Below are positions 10,783 to 24,482 of a stretch of DNA of 64,000 nt, piece by piece. How positions within the stretch are numbered: position 1 is the first letter of the stretch; each line of letters starts with the position of its first letter. The position numbers and the translations under genes were made by a program. Where the stretch lies: NCBI GenBank assembly GCA_004369045.1, contig ML213506.1, forward strand, positions 932,264-996,263, in the 5' to 3' direction. This stretch comes from Heliocybe sulcata (taxonomy: Eukaryota; Basidiomycota; Agaricomycetes; Gloeophyllales; Gloeophyllaceae). The notes under the pieces were generated by a model, which saw nothing but the letters and a program-made list of their open reading frames with translations, was not told the origin of the DNA and did no database searches.

Positions 10783-12690
10783 TCAGACCGCAGTAGCCGC
10801 CTTGAGACCAGGGACCTCGTCGATGTTCTCTATCAGACGCACTCCCTTCGCCGTACTCTCTGACGCAGACAGGGGAGTGACCACGAGGTGCTTCCATGTG
10901 TGCCAGATGCGGCCAACGCGATACACGGGTTTTTGCTCATATTCCAGTCCAGCTGGATCACAAACGAGGAGCCATACGGCGTCATAACCTCCCGCTAGGT
11001 AGAGCTCATGATTAAGGTCTGAAGGGAGCATGACGAGAACCAACTCACCTCCAGGAACGCCTCCTCCAATGACACCAGCCTGAGCGACACAAGCATCGAG
11101 TAGGCTTGTTTGCTCGGGTGGCTCGATGGGCACATCGGAGAGTTTTCCCATCTGACGCATCTTCGACCGGATATCCTGAGAGAAAATCAAATCAGAATGT
11201 GAACATGGATCTTGGCGTGGCAGGACGGACCTGAGTGATCTGGTGAGTTTGGTAGAATGCCTCCACGGCTGCTCCTTCCGCTTTTGAAGTATTGGGGTTT
11301 GCCAGCCACTACGAGCAAGTATTTGAATAATGAGACCGGTGAAGAGTCAGCTGTTCTGACCTGGAGCGGCTGCAAACTCGATATCCACCTAACGGCGGCA
11401 GTGTAGGCTTTGGGATTTTGCGAGTGCAGCTCCGATAGTTTGAGCAGCTCGGAACATAGTGCCTGGTTTGTCTTATTCAGATCCTCCCATAGTTGATGTG
11501 CTACATACGACAGGCATGATCAGCACGGTGAACTCTCAAAAGGCTGGATAAATCCCACTAACAGGCTATGCTGTCGGCCGTGCGCCACTTGAGGACCTTA
11601 CCAACGAGCGAGGGTGTGTCGCTTCCCGCGTCGACATCAGCTAACATGAGGCGAGTGAGAGGCGGTAGTTTGAAGGGTTCGACGCGATAATCCCATGCTT
11701 TGTTGGAAGGGGAGATAATAGGTAGCAATGTCAGCGACGACTGAGGCCAACATCACATTGAGCAACGCGATGCGTTCAGACGAATCCAAGGTACATACCG
11801 AGTCCTCGCCCATCAATAGCTGTATGACGTCCGGCTTGAATCTGGTATACACCTGACTGCCGAATACAGCCGCGGCGACATCAAATCCGCTTCCCACTTT
11901 TCCCTGGGCATAACAATGGATGTATTGCGCAAGATTGTGCGCTAGCTGCCTGTCAGAGTTCGTCATCACATCATCTTCCTGCAGAAGCGCCGTCCTAGGT
12001 ATAACAGAGAACTGAACCAGGAGAGCAGACACTAAAGAAGTTATGAGGGCGGCGGAGGATCCTAAGCCGGTCTTGTGAACTTCGGGGAGACGAACGCCTG
12101 TCTTGCCGAACGGAGTGAGTTTGGATAGCGAGGCAAACACGGGTTCAAGCCCCAGAGCTTGAAGCTACGGTATATGGTTAGGGTAGAGCAGGGTATACCA
12201 TGAGAACAAGAATCGAACCTGGGCTCGTTGGGAATAGAAATCATTATCTCCTACAATGGCAATGTCCAGGCCTCCTGACAGCACTTCCTTGAGGGCAGGT
12301 GCACCACGGACTTCTAAGGCTAAGGACAGCGTGCGGTGGAGGGCAAGATGTACGAATTTGTTCTTCGAGGAGGAGGACCCAAGTCTTGCAGCTGGTATGA
12401 ATAGTCTTGTCGGACATAAGGCGAAGTTAGTCTCACTCGTTTGATGTCTGCTCTATCCGGACAGCGTTCTCGTCGACTTGGACCGTATAGATCCACGTCG
12501 CATCCACAAACTGGGGAGACCGCACCCGGATCCGATATGCGCCACGTGCGTCACTAGCACCTTCTCCTTGGATTATAGTGTAGAAGCGAGCTGAAGTCGA
12601 TACGACGACGCCAGAGTAAGCAGGGTCGAGGACGAGATAGCCTCCTGCGAGCAGGACTTTGCCCGGAGACGAGACGACTGTGGTGGCCAT
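10783..12690 (-). CDS. ERG8: Phosphomevalonate kinase
   Basis: Phosphorylates mevalonate 5-phosphate to the diphosphate in the ergosterol and isoprenoid pathway. GHMP-kinase features are clear: SSPGKVLLAGGYLVLDP at the N-terminus (12600-12690), VHKTGLGSSAALITSL, the ATP-binding glycine/serine loop (near 12060), GKVGSGFDVAAAVFGS (near 11880), and a C-terminal GGVPGGE...LAGGYDAVWLL block (near 11000). I place the start at the ATG at 12690 (MATTVVSSPGK); the frame further upstream lacks an ATG. There are several introns. The region 11200-11640 is finely split and I did not resolve every exon there. It converges with AVT2, with about 115 bases between the stop codons. Confidence 0.92.
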
Positions 12691-15511
12691 GGTCGGAAGC
12701 AAGAGCAAACTCGTTCGAATGCTACGGTTCTGAGCTTCGAGTCACTGACTCGAAGGCTTTGTATCAGTGCTGTAGACGCTCGTAAAGGGTCCATTGCAGG
12801 AAGTATATAGCTCTCATGGGAGCTTGGACCTGATTAGCGGCCGCTGACTTTGAAACAAACCGAGCAGCTTATTGTTGTCCTCAGCTTCCTCTTCGGGCGC
12901 CATAAGTGCGGCGTTTACTATTCCGAGCTTATGGGACGGAAAGCCCTGAAATCATGATCAAACCTCCCCGTTATTGGATCTTAATGCATTACTGAAGTCT
13001 CGAGAAGTTGGCACTGGAACATATTGTCCTCCTGCTGGGACGCCTCGTCCCAATATTCGGAATCAGAACAGCATCTACCCCGTGTGGTGCCGACGTAAGT
13101 AATCTACGGGATAGAAGCCGCTGTATTGATCTGTTGTCTAGAATGTCAGGATGCGAAAGTATGTCACGAACTACCGCATAAAACCTCTCTTGCCATTCCC
13201 TCGGCATCGGTATAAGCCAGCTGGGGTACAGGCATCCCAGAACAGTGATAATAAATCATGCAAAGCAGTACGTATTCCCTGGCCAAGCCTTGTTGACCTC
13301 TGATTAGGTTTTAAACTGCTCCGGTGAAGTGAACTACGTGTGGTCTTGGGCTCAGCCGAACTTCTCGGTCTTCTCGACGTGATGTGGTTGCTGTCGGAAC
13401 ACCCCGCTTGTGATCCTTGTACCACGGAGATACCATGCCAGGACATGGCACTGTCTGTATGCTGGTGTGAGAGACTGCTGTCTTGTTCTTAGATATTGCC
13501 GTTAGGACAAGGCCATAGAATCCACTCTCGCCCGCACCAGTGGTCTCTCGAGTCTGCAAGCAGGTGCGTCCTCTCATGCCCTGCCGAATGTAGCGGCTAC
13601 CTTGCCCTGTTCTCTCCTGCGCCGCTTTCTTGGCTATACTATCACATTTCTCTGGAACGTAATACAACGTGCGGAGCATGAGGTACCCCCGGAAACTTAA
13701 CATGGTTCCCCTACCTGCCCGAACACTCACATCCTCCTGACTCTCACCCGCCAAAATTCTTCTACCCAAACCTGAAGCTCCTTGCTGCAACCCTCGTCCT
13801 GCTGCGCGACTGATTGTCCGTATTCCGGATGGAAGAGCGAAGCCCGAATATTGCACCCTATCATGACGTGCTGGTCTCACCTGGCGGTTGCTGCTGACTA
13901 TTCACCGCTGTTTATCTGACTGTCGACCGCTCGCTAGCTCGCTTTCTCCGGCGGCCTCTTATCAGTGAGAAGTCGACCGCTACCAGCCTACGTCCAGTCT
14001 CTACTCTGGCATTTGAGCCGCGGCTGCTGCCCAAGACTAGGGGCCTCTCAAGGCAAGCCCCAGGACAACAAGATAAGCCCGTACATGTGAAGCTGTCTGT
14101 CCGAAAGCAGACCACCGCGCCCACTGCGACGCAGCGTCAGCTCAGACACCCCAACAGGCAAGCGGGGACAGAGCTTGTCTACCAATCGCCTTCGTTCGCC
14201 CCCATACCACAAGAATTTTTGGGAAACAAAGGAAGTGTGAAGCTGACGTGATGAAGTGATAGCTTCCGCTTCTGACCCTCTTCGTCCGCTTCTCCATTAC
14301 AGCCTGCCTGCAGCTTTCCCGGCCTCGTTCCTGCTATTGTTCCAACTGCTTTTTTATCACTGGTGGCTCCATTATCGGCTTGTCCATTGAATACTCTGGT
14401 AGTCAAAGTCCCCCTTTACGCGACGCTGAAGCCCTGGTGATATGTCGACAGCAGTCTGTTAAGTGCCGTAATCGGTGCCCTTACTTTCCCTGTTAATAAT
14501 AGGATTGCATGGTGAATGCACTGAAGCTTCCTTTCGATGGCTCCAGGCTGTCCACCCGATGCTTCCACGCTACGATTGATCGAAGGTGTGGTAAGTATCA
14601 AGTCTGGCGCAAAACGACTCCTGAAGGTATTCAATAGGTCTTCTGATGCCAGCCAGCGCTGAGCCATATGAATCTAGACCGTTTCCCTATCATCGGACTC
14701 GCATCGCCATTGCGCTGGAAGCCTAAGTGAATTGTTTACGGCAGAGCAGCATCTCTTGCTGCAGACCACCCTCTGGCGCTGCGGGCTTGCTCTCTAGACT
14801 CCCAATATAGCTGCCTCGTTATGAACTTGGATCCATTGATCCGTCTCGTCGTTGTAGCTGGATTTCGCTGGCATAGCGAACACAATGACCGAGGGGCAGT
14901 TAAGAAAGGGCTCCCACCCTGAAACAAGCTATGAAAGTCACGTGTCCACGCTCTCGGTCTCTCTGCACATGTGGCTGGCAATGTACATGGCGGCATCTGC
15001 ACAGCGGTTCGACTCTATGCAAGCGAGCCACAAAGCCCGGAAACAAGTGTATTAAGTTGTGAGTGTCTAATTCAGAAGACGCAGCATACTCTCTTACTAT
15101 ACCGGACGATCTGATCCTTGTCCTCGACTTCATTAATATTGAGCAGAGGCACTAAACACAATTCATATATAATCAAGGACTGAACAAGGCCCTAACCAGC
15201 AGAGTCACAGTCGCAGCAAATAACGAACGTAGTCCGACTCGGGGCAAGTCTAGCGAATTGATGGCGGATGTTTCCGATGCCCACCGAAGGTTCAAAGCTT
15301 CAAAACGGAGCCTTAGTCTCAACTTTCATCTCATATATTGCTGCTTGACATACGGATACTGGAGTCGAATCTGACTTGCATTACTAAGTCTTAGCGTTTC
15401 TCGAAATTATCTTGTACGCCGCACACCGCTCAGCTGTGCTGGATTACCATGCAGCATGGTATCCTTGCCTGACGTCACTACACCCTGCCCGTCGAGGCTG
15501 TCCGCCGTTGC
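12691..15511. other. Gene-poor interval
   Basis: About 2.8 kb between the ERG8 start and the chitinase promoter. Open frames are present on both strands (the longest is 13311-13880, minus, 189 codons), but none carries a recognisable domain, codon periodicity is not evident by eye, and no spliced combination suggested a family. I see no terminal repeats. Confidence 0.45.
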
Positions 15512-15519
15512 TATATAAA
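15512..15519 (+). promoter_or_regulatory. TATA box of the chitinase gene
   Basis: TATATAAA ends 22 bases before the chitinase ATG at 15542. With usual fungal spacing, transcription would start at or near the ATG, implying a very short leader. Confidence 0.55.
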
Positions 15520-15541
15520 GCCCGTTCTTGCACGCCCCTTC

Positions 15542-17263
15542 ATGTCTGCATACGAACGCGTTCCGACCGAGGACGCGTCCAGTTACCCTCCCCCTTCTTC
15601 TCAGAGCAAACGCACTGCTCGGGCCGGGGGTATAGCCTCACGCAAACTGTTTCTGTATATAGCGCTCCTGTGCATTGTTGCGCTAAGCTCGTACAAAGCG
15701 GGTCAGTGGTCGACGATCAAGCAGATCCCGGACAGGAACGAGAGAGAGCAGGGCGAAGAGAATAACCAGATTGAGAAGCCGCAGGTACCGTCAAACGATA
15801 CAGACGCAGAGATGCATTCCATGAAGAGTGTCGGATAGTAAGTCGAGCCGTGTTCCTGGTTTTATGATATCCGACTCATGTCTCCAACAGTTTCACCAAC
15901 TGGTGTGTCGCGTTATCGTCTCATTTGCTAGGGCGCTGATGGATATGGCAGGGGAATCTACGGACGAAAGTTCCCTCCGACGGCTATTCCAGTTCAAGAC
16001 GTCACGTAGGTTCCTACTTGCCGAATAACAGTCTTGCAGGCTGACGTTAGTCGCTTAGACACATCCTGTACGCATTTGCAGATATCAAGGCAGACGGGGC
16101 TGTAGCTCTGTCCGATCCCTGGTCAGATGAACAAATCCACTACCCCGGAGACTCGTGGAACGACCAGGGCAACAATTTGTATGGGAACTTTAAGGCCATC
16201 TACAAACTGAAGAAAGCCCACCGTCATCTGAAGCTACTTTTGTCTATCGGTGGATGGACGTACTCCCCGAAATTCCATCCTGTCGTGGTATCGCCGGAGC
16301 TAAGGCGAAAGTTTGCGGAGACATCCGTGCGGCTTCTGGAAGACTATGGTTTAGATGGCCTGGATGTGGATTATGAGTACCCTAGCAATGGGGAGCAGGC
16401 GAGAGGGTACGTTGAATTGCTCAAAGAAATGAGGCACGCGCTGGACGAGCATGCGAGGAAGAAGGGAATTAACTACCGATTCCTGCTCACTGTTCGTGAT
16501 ATTTTGCTGGGAAAGAACGTGAAGCTGACGGAGAGCGCTAGATCGCATCACCCTGCGGACCTGATAATTACAAGAAGCTGCTCATGAAGGAGATGGACCA
16601 GTACCTGGACTTCTGGAACCTCATGGCCTACGACTACTGTGAGTCTATCATGAGTTCTCCATTTACGACATTATCTTACTCGTTGCTGTAGCCGGCTCAT
16701 GGGACCAAATCGCAAACCACCAGGCCAACGTCTTCGGTGGTCCAATTAGCACGTCGGAAGCCGTGCAATACTATGAATCTCACGGCGTCCCTCGCCATAA
16801 GATGGTGATCGGCTTACCTCTCTATGGACGCTCGTTTATGAATACCGACGGCCCTGGTCACCCCTTCTCCGGCATCGGCCAAGGCACCTGGGAGCAGGGC
16901 GTGTACGATTATCGTGCTCTGCCCCTACCAGGCGCGCACATGTTCAGGGACGAGCGAGCGCTTGCGAGTTGGTCCTACGACTACAGCAAGAAGGAGATGG
17001 TGAGCTTCGACTCCGAGGAGGCTGGCAGATGGAAGGCGGAGTGGATAAGGAGGGAGGGGCTCGGTGGCGCAATGTATTGGGAGCTGAGTGGGGATAAAGG
17101 AGGGACAAGGGAAGGAATGGAGGGCGGACCCGGGAAGGACCCCCAGCCGGGGCAGAGCTTGGTGAGCACTGTGAATAGGGTGCTTGGGAGCCTGGACGGG
17201 AGCGAGAATTGGTTGGTCTATGAGGGTAGTAAGTTTGACAACCTGCGCAATGGGATGGAATGA
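15542..17263 (+). CDS. GH18 chitinase with N-terminal membrane anchor
   Basis: Hydrolyses beta-1,4-GlcNAc chains with substrate-assisted catalysis. Six exons join in phase: 15542-15837, 15891-15902, 15952-16005, 16059-16491, 16542-16638 and 16692-17263, giving 487 residues. The N-terminus has no cleavable signal; a helix at about residues 36-51 ([16 protein letters not shown]) preceded by basic residues suggests a type II membrane protein with the enzyme outside. The GH18 barrel follows: [37 protein letters not shown], the catalytic [10 protein letters not shown] (Glu near residue 227), [23 protein letters not shown] and [10 protein letters not shown]. No chitin-binding module is seen. Exon 2 has 12 bases. 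A likely role is cell-wall remodelling at the hyphal surface. The intron at 16492-16541 is needed to recover the conserved ASPCGPDNY block. Confidence 0.94.
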
Positions 17264-17337
17264 AGTGGACAGAGAGGATGTACAGAGATTGTTGTGGCCA
17301 TTGCTATCATATACTATATAACCGGCGAGGTCAGTAA

Positions 17338-17424
17338 GCATTAATGGGATAGTGGTAACCTCAGTCGTTGCCACTTCAATCAGGTCGTCTCGACTGGCCG
17401 CGAGTTCGATTCTCGCTTAATGCA
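17338..17424 (+). tRNA. tRNA-Gly (anticodon GCC) with a short intron
   Basis: The acceptor strands GCATTAA (17338-17344) and TTAATGC (17417-17423) pair perfectly and are followed by discriminator A. The D arm reads TGGGATAGTGGTAACC. The T arm is GCGAG-TTCGATT-CTCGC. The anticodon stem AGTCG/CGACT encloses TTGCCA, a gap of about 16 bases and a T, so anticodon GCC with an intron after position 37, the usual eukaryotic site. Without the intron the length is about 71 bases. The arm layout resembles yeast tRNA-Gly(GCC). An A-box-like and a B-box-like (GTTCGATTC) element are internal, and a TTTT run follows about 15 bases downstream for Pol III termination. Confidence 0.85.
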
Positions 17425-17760
17425 TAAGAGTTATCTCTAGAAAGTTTTCCTCCTCTATCCCAGAGACTCATATGTGGAGTGCGGAGTACTCGAGTTCGGA
17501 GATCCTGTATCCCCAAGTTGTTGCAACGTTGATGCGCGGCATGCTTAGGTAGAGCGCAACGCACTATGGATAGGAGATGACTCTGGCGCTCATTTGCATT
17601 AACACCTCATGCTGCCTGGTCTGCGGGCATAATATGCTGTACAAGCGTGTTGGAAGCGAGTGGCGAGAGCAGCATGGTTGCTCCGCGCAGCTGCCAGGCG
17701 CGACAGCCCAAATTACATCTTGTTGTTACCCTTTCTCTGCTTTGTCTCTAACCATCAACT

Positions 17761-19489
<1,729 letters not shown>

Positions 19490-22400
19490 GTCTCCCACAT
19501 TACTCTGCCTCCTTCTTTTCCTGGTGTCTGTTTCGCCTTCCCGCGTTAACGCTTGCCTTCGACCTTTCTTTTCGTTTCTTCGCTGTCCTGGCGTCGAATT
19601 GCGGCAACCGTTGTTTTGCAATTCACCTTCAAAAGCAAACGGGTATATCGTCTGTTCGGGCCCAACACCTGGGGTTCATCCTTGCTTTCCAAATGGTTTT
19701 AAACGGCCTCTTCTAAGAGCGGCCATGGAAGGCCGGCTTCAATATTCATCTTCCAACTTCTTGCAAGTCTATTTGTGATGAGGCGGGCTCACTAATTCCG
19801 AGGCTATCGAATGATCGTAACCGTGCATGGTGTTTGAATTTCATCTTGACACTGTAGCAGACTTCTCCCCTTTGCTCCGTCATTTGTATTCTTTCCCTCT
19901 TGTACCTTGGACAGTTCTTCGGTTCCCGTTTATGATTGCTCCCCTGCCACGGAATCTGAGCCAGAACGCTGACAACCTTCCGCTCCGTAGTACGTCGCGA
20001 CCCAGCTCCAGTCGGCGAGACCCCAACGTCCTGGATAATTCCCCCGCCAACGAATCCCCTCCTAGGACGGACAGCTAATTGCCGTGCACGACGGGTGCAT
20101 GCTCGCACGCGACTATTCTTTCCTTCATTCGATGCTGCTTGATTGAAGTGCCGGTCTTTCGTCATTCTATCCTGACCGATCCCATACAGATACCGCAAAA
20201 TATCAGTCGCTCTATTTTGTTTTGGTGGCCATTTAGACACTGCGTGCTGGTATGGACTAGCCTCGGATTCAGAGGAGTCGAGTACCCCCTTGTGTACGTT
20301 AGGGAAAGAGATACAGTAATTTTAGCATACCGTGCCACGGTGCCCGAGAACTATATCCGTTTGATGGGGGAATATATACTATAGCGCGAGGTGGCGGGCG
20401 GGCAACAAGGATAGCAAGGCTCACGCATTGGCCTCATGTTCGCATTACTGCATGACAGTAGCTACCTCAACATCAATGAGGAGGGGCTTACGCATAACGG
20501 TCAGGGAAGCATTCGAACTTGGACTATGTCCACAACCTTACACAAACTCTACTACTAAAGCTTCCGGACGAAGCCGAGAAGATACGCATGAGAGTTTCAA
20601 TACTTAAGCTTAGGGGACCAGACCGCAAGAAGATCGATGCCGGGGGATCTTCCCGAAGGTTGAGTCTGTACGACAGAAGATCGACGGGCAGCCCGGCTGT
20701 GTGGCGGCATTAGAGTGGCCGAGTCCGAGGTCGACAGCGCGGTCAAGAACTTGACTGTGGACGACCAGAAGCCGTTCAAGACCAATACTTGCAGTGCTCC
20801 GTCCCTGACAACAGATCACGATACGTAAGCATGATCCATTATCAACGCAGTGTTACCATGTATGCAAATTAGCGTGTATCGATTCTGAGCAGTCGGGTGT
20901 CAAGCTGGAAGGGGATTAACTTGCGATGAATTTGCACGTACTGCGATCATTAGAATACTGACATGGTGATGCTCAATCTTGACGAGCGCAGCTCTATGAG
21001 TTTAGCGCGGCCGTCGAAAGGAAGACTTTGGCATCCCGCTAGTCAAGGTATACCCCGCTGGCATAGCCAAGCCGGGGGGAGCGTCCAAGTGGGCAAGAGA
21101 TCTAAGGAGGCTAAATCGCGCCCATGGGCGAGGGAAATGGGCGACCGAGCAACAGCCGTGGCACTGTCTTTAGTGACGTTCTGCCAGCGGTTGATCACGT
21201 CGAAAACGTCCGACATCCAGGAAGAACGCAATATTTGGCATACTCGAGGATCGCGGTGAGGATTGGACTCCTGTACATCGGATATATATTGCCAGAAGGG
21301 ATCTGGAGATTGTGACCGTTATATGAAATTCGTGCTGCGTTTGCGGTAAATGAGTAGTGACGCAAGAAAATATCAGACATACGGAATAACATCGCCACCA
21401 TATCTGGTCCAGCTTGTACCTCGGGGTGAGCTGTGGATGACGCAGGATATGCGCAATTCCGCAGGCACGGCGTCCATAAGGTGTCCCCAGCACGAGGATG
21501 TCACCAGGACGTTATAAAAAGCGCGGTTTCCGATGGACAAGAAGGTACAATGATGGCCAGAAACACCGAGGCTACCAGGGTCACCGTTGTCAGGACTGGC
21601 AATTAGATCGCTCTCTTCAGCGATACCGGTGTTTATGGGGCGACGTACCAGAATAATAATTGCAGCACATACTACTGGGGAATGCCCAGGTATCCGTGTG
21701 GCGCTCTGCAGACCACATTGCAGAGCAATGACTTCCGCCGCAAGACAATATCTGGATACTGTTTGGGTCCTACGGACGATCGTCCGATGCTTGCCAGGCA
21801 GCGGGTCCTCTAGTAGGCCACATCACCACCCTTAATCCCGTGCTGGTGCCCTAGAGTTCGTGTTGCGAAGATCTCGGATTTCCCAGTCCAAGGCAAGTCA
21901 GCTGGTACTTCTTCCTCGACAAGGGGATAGCCGGGTCATAGTGCTACGCCGGGTAGTGGGTCAAATCACGCTTGAAGTATCGGAAGGTATGCGAAAATTT
22001 CAATGACATTGATTTGCCTTATTCCAGTGGGACTCGGTGGAAGAATCATGGATAAAACGCCTGAAGTGGATATGCCGCAGGGTCAGCCTTCGGCGTCTTC
22101 CGTTTCGACCCGATCGTACGCTCCACAGCGAGGCTCCACCGGTTGCAGTATAACGTTGGAAATCCATTGCCAGTCCAGGATCTTCATTGCCGAATGGAAT
22201 GTTCCTGGTCTAATCCCTGACCAAGGAGTTCCGCGCTTCCGAGGAAGATCGCAGTGTGGCCGGCGAACTCTATCGTGGGCAGTGTCGTCCTAAAACCCAA
22301 GGAGCCTAGTATCCTGAGCAGATATGGCAGATAAAGCAAGGACCCTTCAGTATATAGAGACCTCTTGCGGAAGGCCAGCGGCAGTCCGGATTCACTCCAG

Positions 22401-23516
22401 GTTCTTGACGGCATTCCGGGCGTCCGTGAGAGCCTGTTGAAAAACTTGATGGATATCCCCAGGGGCTCGTTCTAGCACAGATTGAGTTGTGTCCTGACTA
22501 GGGATGTCCGGTTCGTGGCTGGGCCACAGTTGTCCCGCGCGAATAGCGGTGCAAACTCGTTGAAAGCAACTCAGGTGAAAGAGAGCAAGTCCAGAGGCAA
22601 TCCTTGTGTCGAATCCGTCTATCCAAGCTCAAAATATATCGGTGCCCGAGGACTCGGCATAGGAGCTGCAAGAACGAGATACGTGATGGTAGTAATCGTC
22701 TTGAAGCAACCGTCCCGATAGCTGTTACACCACGGACTGAGTAGGGCTAGACCAGCAGCCATGAGGTACGATGGCAGATGGGCGCCTGCCGGGCATCCTG
22801 ACCACGGCCCTCGCATGTTCGCGATTAAATCCCATCCAGGACTCTTCGAATACCCGTAGAAGCAACTTCAGCTAGAAGTGACGGTTGTTAGAAACAGGCT
22901 ATTCACTTGCGTGTCACTGCGTGGATAGCGGGGTGCTTGTCGTCATCCATAGCTATGTGGCGTGCACCACATCGGCCAACGTGTTGATGGCTATTGCTAG
23001 ACGTGCAGTGATAGCCAATAATACCAGTAGTCGTTGCCCTGAGCTACCTTGATACGAGGATGCCCTTATCCTCATGGACTGAGCGCAACATCAGAGGCAC
23101 TTAGACAGAAAATTAGCATTTTGGTTGGAGTTTAAAGTAGAACACATACAATAATATTTCAGCCATGGCATTAATACGAGATGAAGCGGTAATGATATAG
23201 TCGAAGTTCGGTCTTTTTCGAGTCGCCATCTGTCGGCATTAGACCTTCGGGAGCATACAGAACGATGCCGGTGGATCCGTACACTGGACAGAGTGCCGGG
23301 AAGCGTGCACTTCTGCGCTGGGACTCTGAATAGTATACGAGCGCTGAGCATTGGTAGGTAAAAGATGCATAGTCGAGATCTGAACTTGGAGAGGCATGGG
23401 CGTAGCGTCGCTCACGAGTACTGATTGGAGTTAACTTCGTAGAGAGGCATCGCAGACCAGACCGCGACTTCTCACTATATGGGTGCCTCCTAATCGAGGT
23501 GTCTTTCCCACGACCA
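19490..23516. other. Gene-poor interval of about 4 kb
   Basis: No gene, RNA gene or intact transposon could be supported. The open frames (the longest is 19746-20240, minus, 164 codons) have no recognisable domain. The first few hundred bases are probably the 3' UTR of MKK1 and its flank. T-rich tracts occur around 19490-19600. Decayed mobile-element sequence is possible, but I cannot assign it to a family. Confidence 0.4.
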
Positions 23517-24145
23517 ATGTCTTCCGCCACCATAACGACGACCCAGACACGGTCAGGGTCGAAAGTCTCTTTCTCGTGCTTGACGCCGAATAATCTGGGC
23601 ACAGTACGGAAGCTGAATAGTGTGCTCTTCCCCATCAAGTACAGCGACAAACTTTACAAAGACATTCTCTCCCCCGAGCTAGAAGATTTCTGCAGACTTA
23701 GTGAGTGGCATGAGCGACATTGACACCCCAAATGGTGCTGACCAGCTCAGTCTATTACAATGATATCCCTGTCGGTATTATCTGTTGCAGACTAGAAAGT
23801 CAGTCAGATGGCACTGTCAAGCTATATCTTATGACGATGGGGGTCCTGGCGGTAAGCTGTCTTTATGCTGCAGCTGCAGCTCCATAAGTTTTAACGCTGT
23901 TCACGTAGCCGTACCGCTCGCTCGGGTTAGGATCTAAGGGTCTTCAAGCGATCTTGTCGGCTGCAGCAGCAAGCTCGAAACCTAAAATCAGTCACGTGTA
24001 CCTTCACGTTCAGGTATCCAATACCGCGGCGAAGCGTTTCTACGAACGACATGGCTTCACGGAAGTACGAGTGCAGGAGAACTACTACAAGAAGATTACA
24101 CCCCGTGATGCCTGGATCCTCGAAAAGGCCATCGAACATGTTTAA
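23517..24145 (+). CDS. NAA50: N-alpha-acetyltransferase 50 (GNAT family)
   Basis: Acetylates N-termini of nascent proteins starting with Met plus a hydrophobic residue; family members associate with the NatA complex and support sister-chromatid cohesion. Three exons join in phase: 23517-23700, 23751-23851 and 23909-24145, giving 173 residues, the normal size. Motifs: LNSVLFPIKYSDKLYKD (compare animal LNQVIFPVSYNDKFYKD), IYYNDIPVGIICCRLE, LYLMTMGVLAPYRSLGLGSK with the acetyl-CoA loop (R-x-x-G-x-G), and YLHVQVSNTAAKRFYERHGF. The start is the ATG at 23517; the frame upstream has only GTG. It is an isolated gene in a poor region. Confidence 0.95.
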
Positions 24146-24482
24146 CGGCGTCATAGCTGTCAATCCCTTTGTCTTGCCTTTCAGTGGTGCTATGTATCAG
24201 GCTAGCCTAAGTAATTCCAGGTATGGTCCTTTATATCAGGCTGCCCAGCGCCGTAAACTCGGTTATCCAGTATTACTAGTGCTCTCATCTATGCTAGTGA
24301 TACAAATCATTAGGTTGCGCGTATTAATAACTGGCAGGTGATTCAAGAAAGCGAGATAGCAGGAGCAGCGCGACTACGACGTACAATATGTTACAACAAG
24401 CAGAAAATTTCCTCTAAGCAGTACTGGTGAGATCTTCGTTATATATCTGACACCCTGACGCAATTAACTTGAGGATGTCGAT
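24146..24482. other. Convergent 3' flank
   Basis: This 337-base stretch lies between the NAA50 stop and the zinc-finger gene stop. It holds both 3' UTRs and no further gene. Confidence 0.55.

Noticed and set aside
12200-12225. GGTTCGATTC on the minus strand, resembling a tRNA T loop
   Set aside because: No matching T stem, acceptor pairing or anticodon arm is found around it. It falls inside an ERG8 intron.
13311-13880. Minus-strand frame of 189 codons
   Set aside because: Composition is unlike a folded protein, no motif, no suitable promoter or splice partners; likely chance.
19746-20240. Minus-strand frame of 164 codons downstream of MKK1
   Set aside because: Arg/Lys-rich sequence without a recognisable domain; could be chance in the 3' flank. 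Not listed as a gene.
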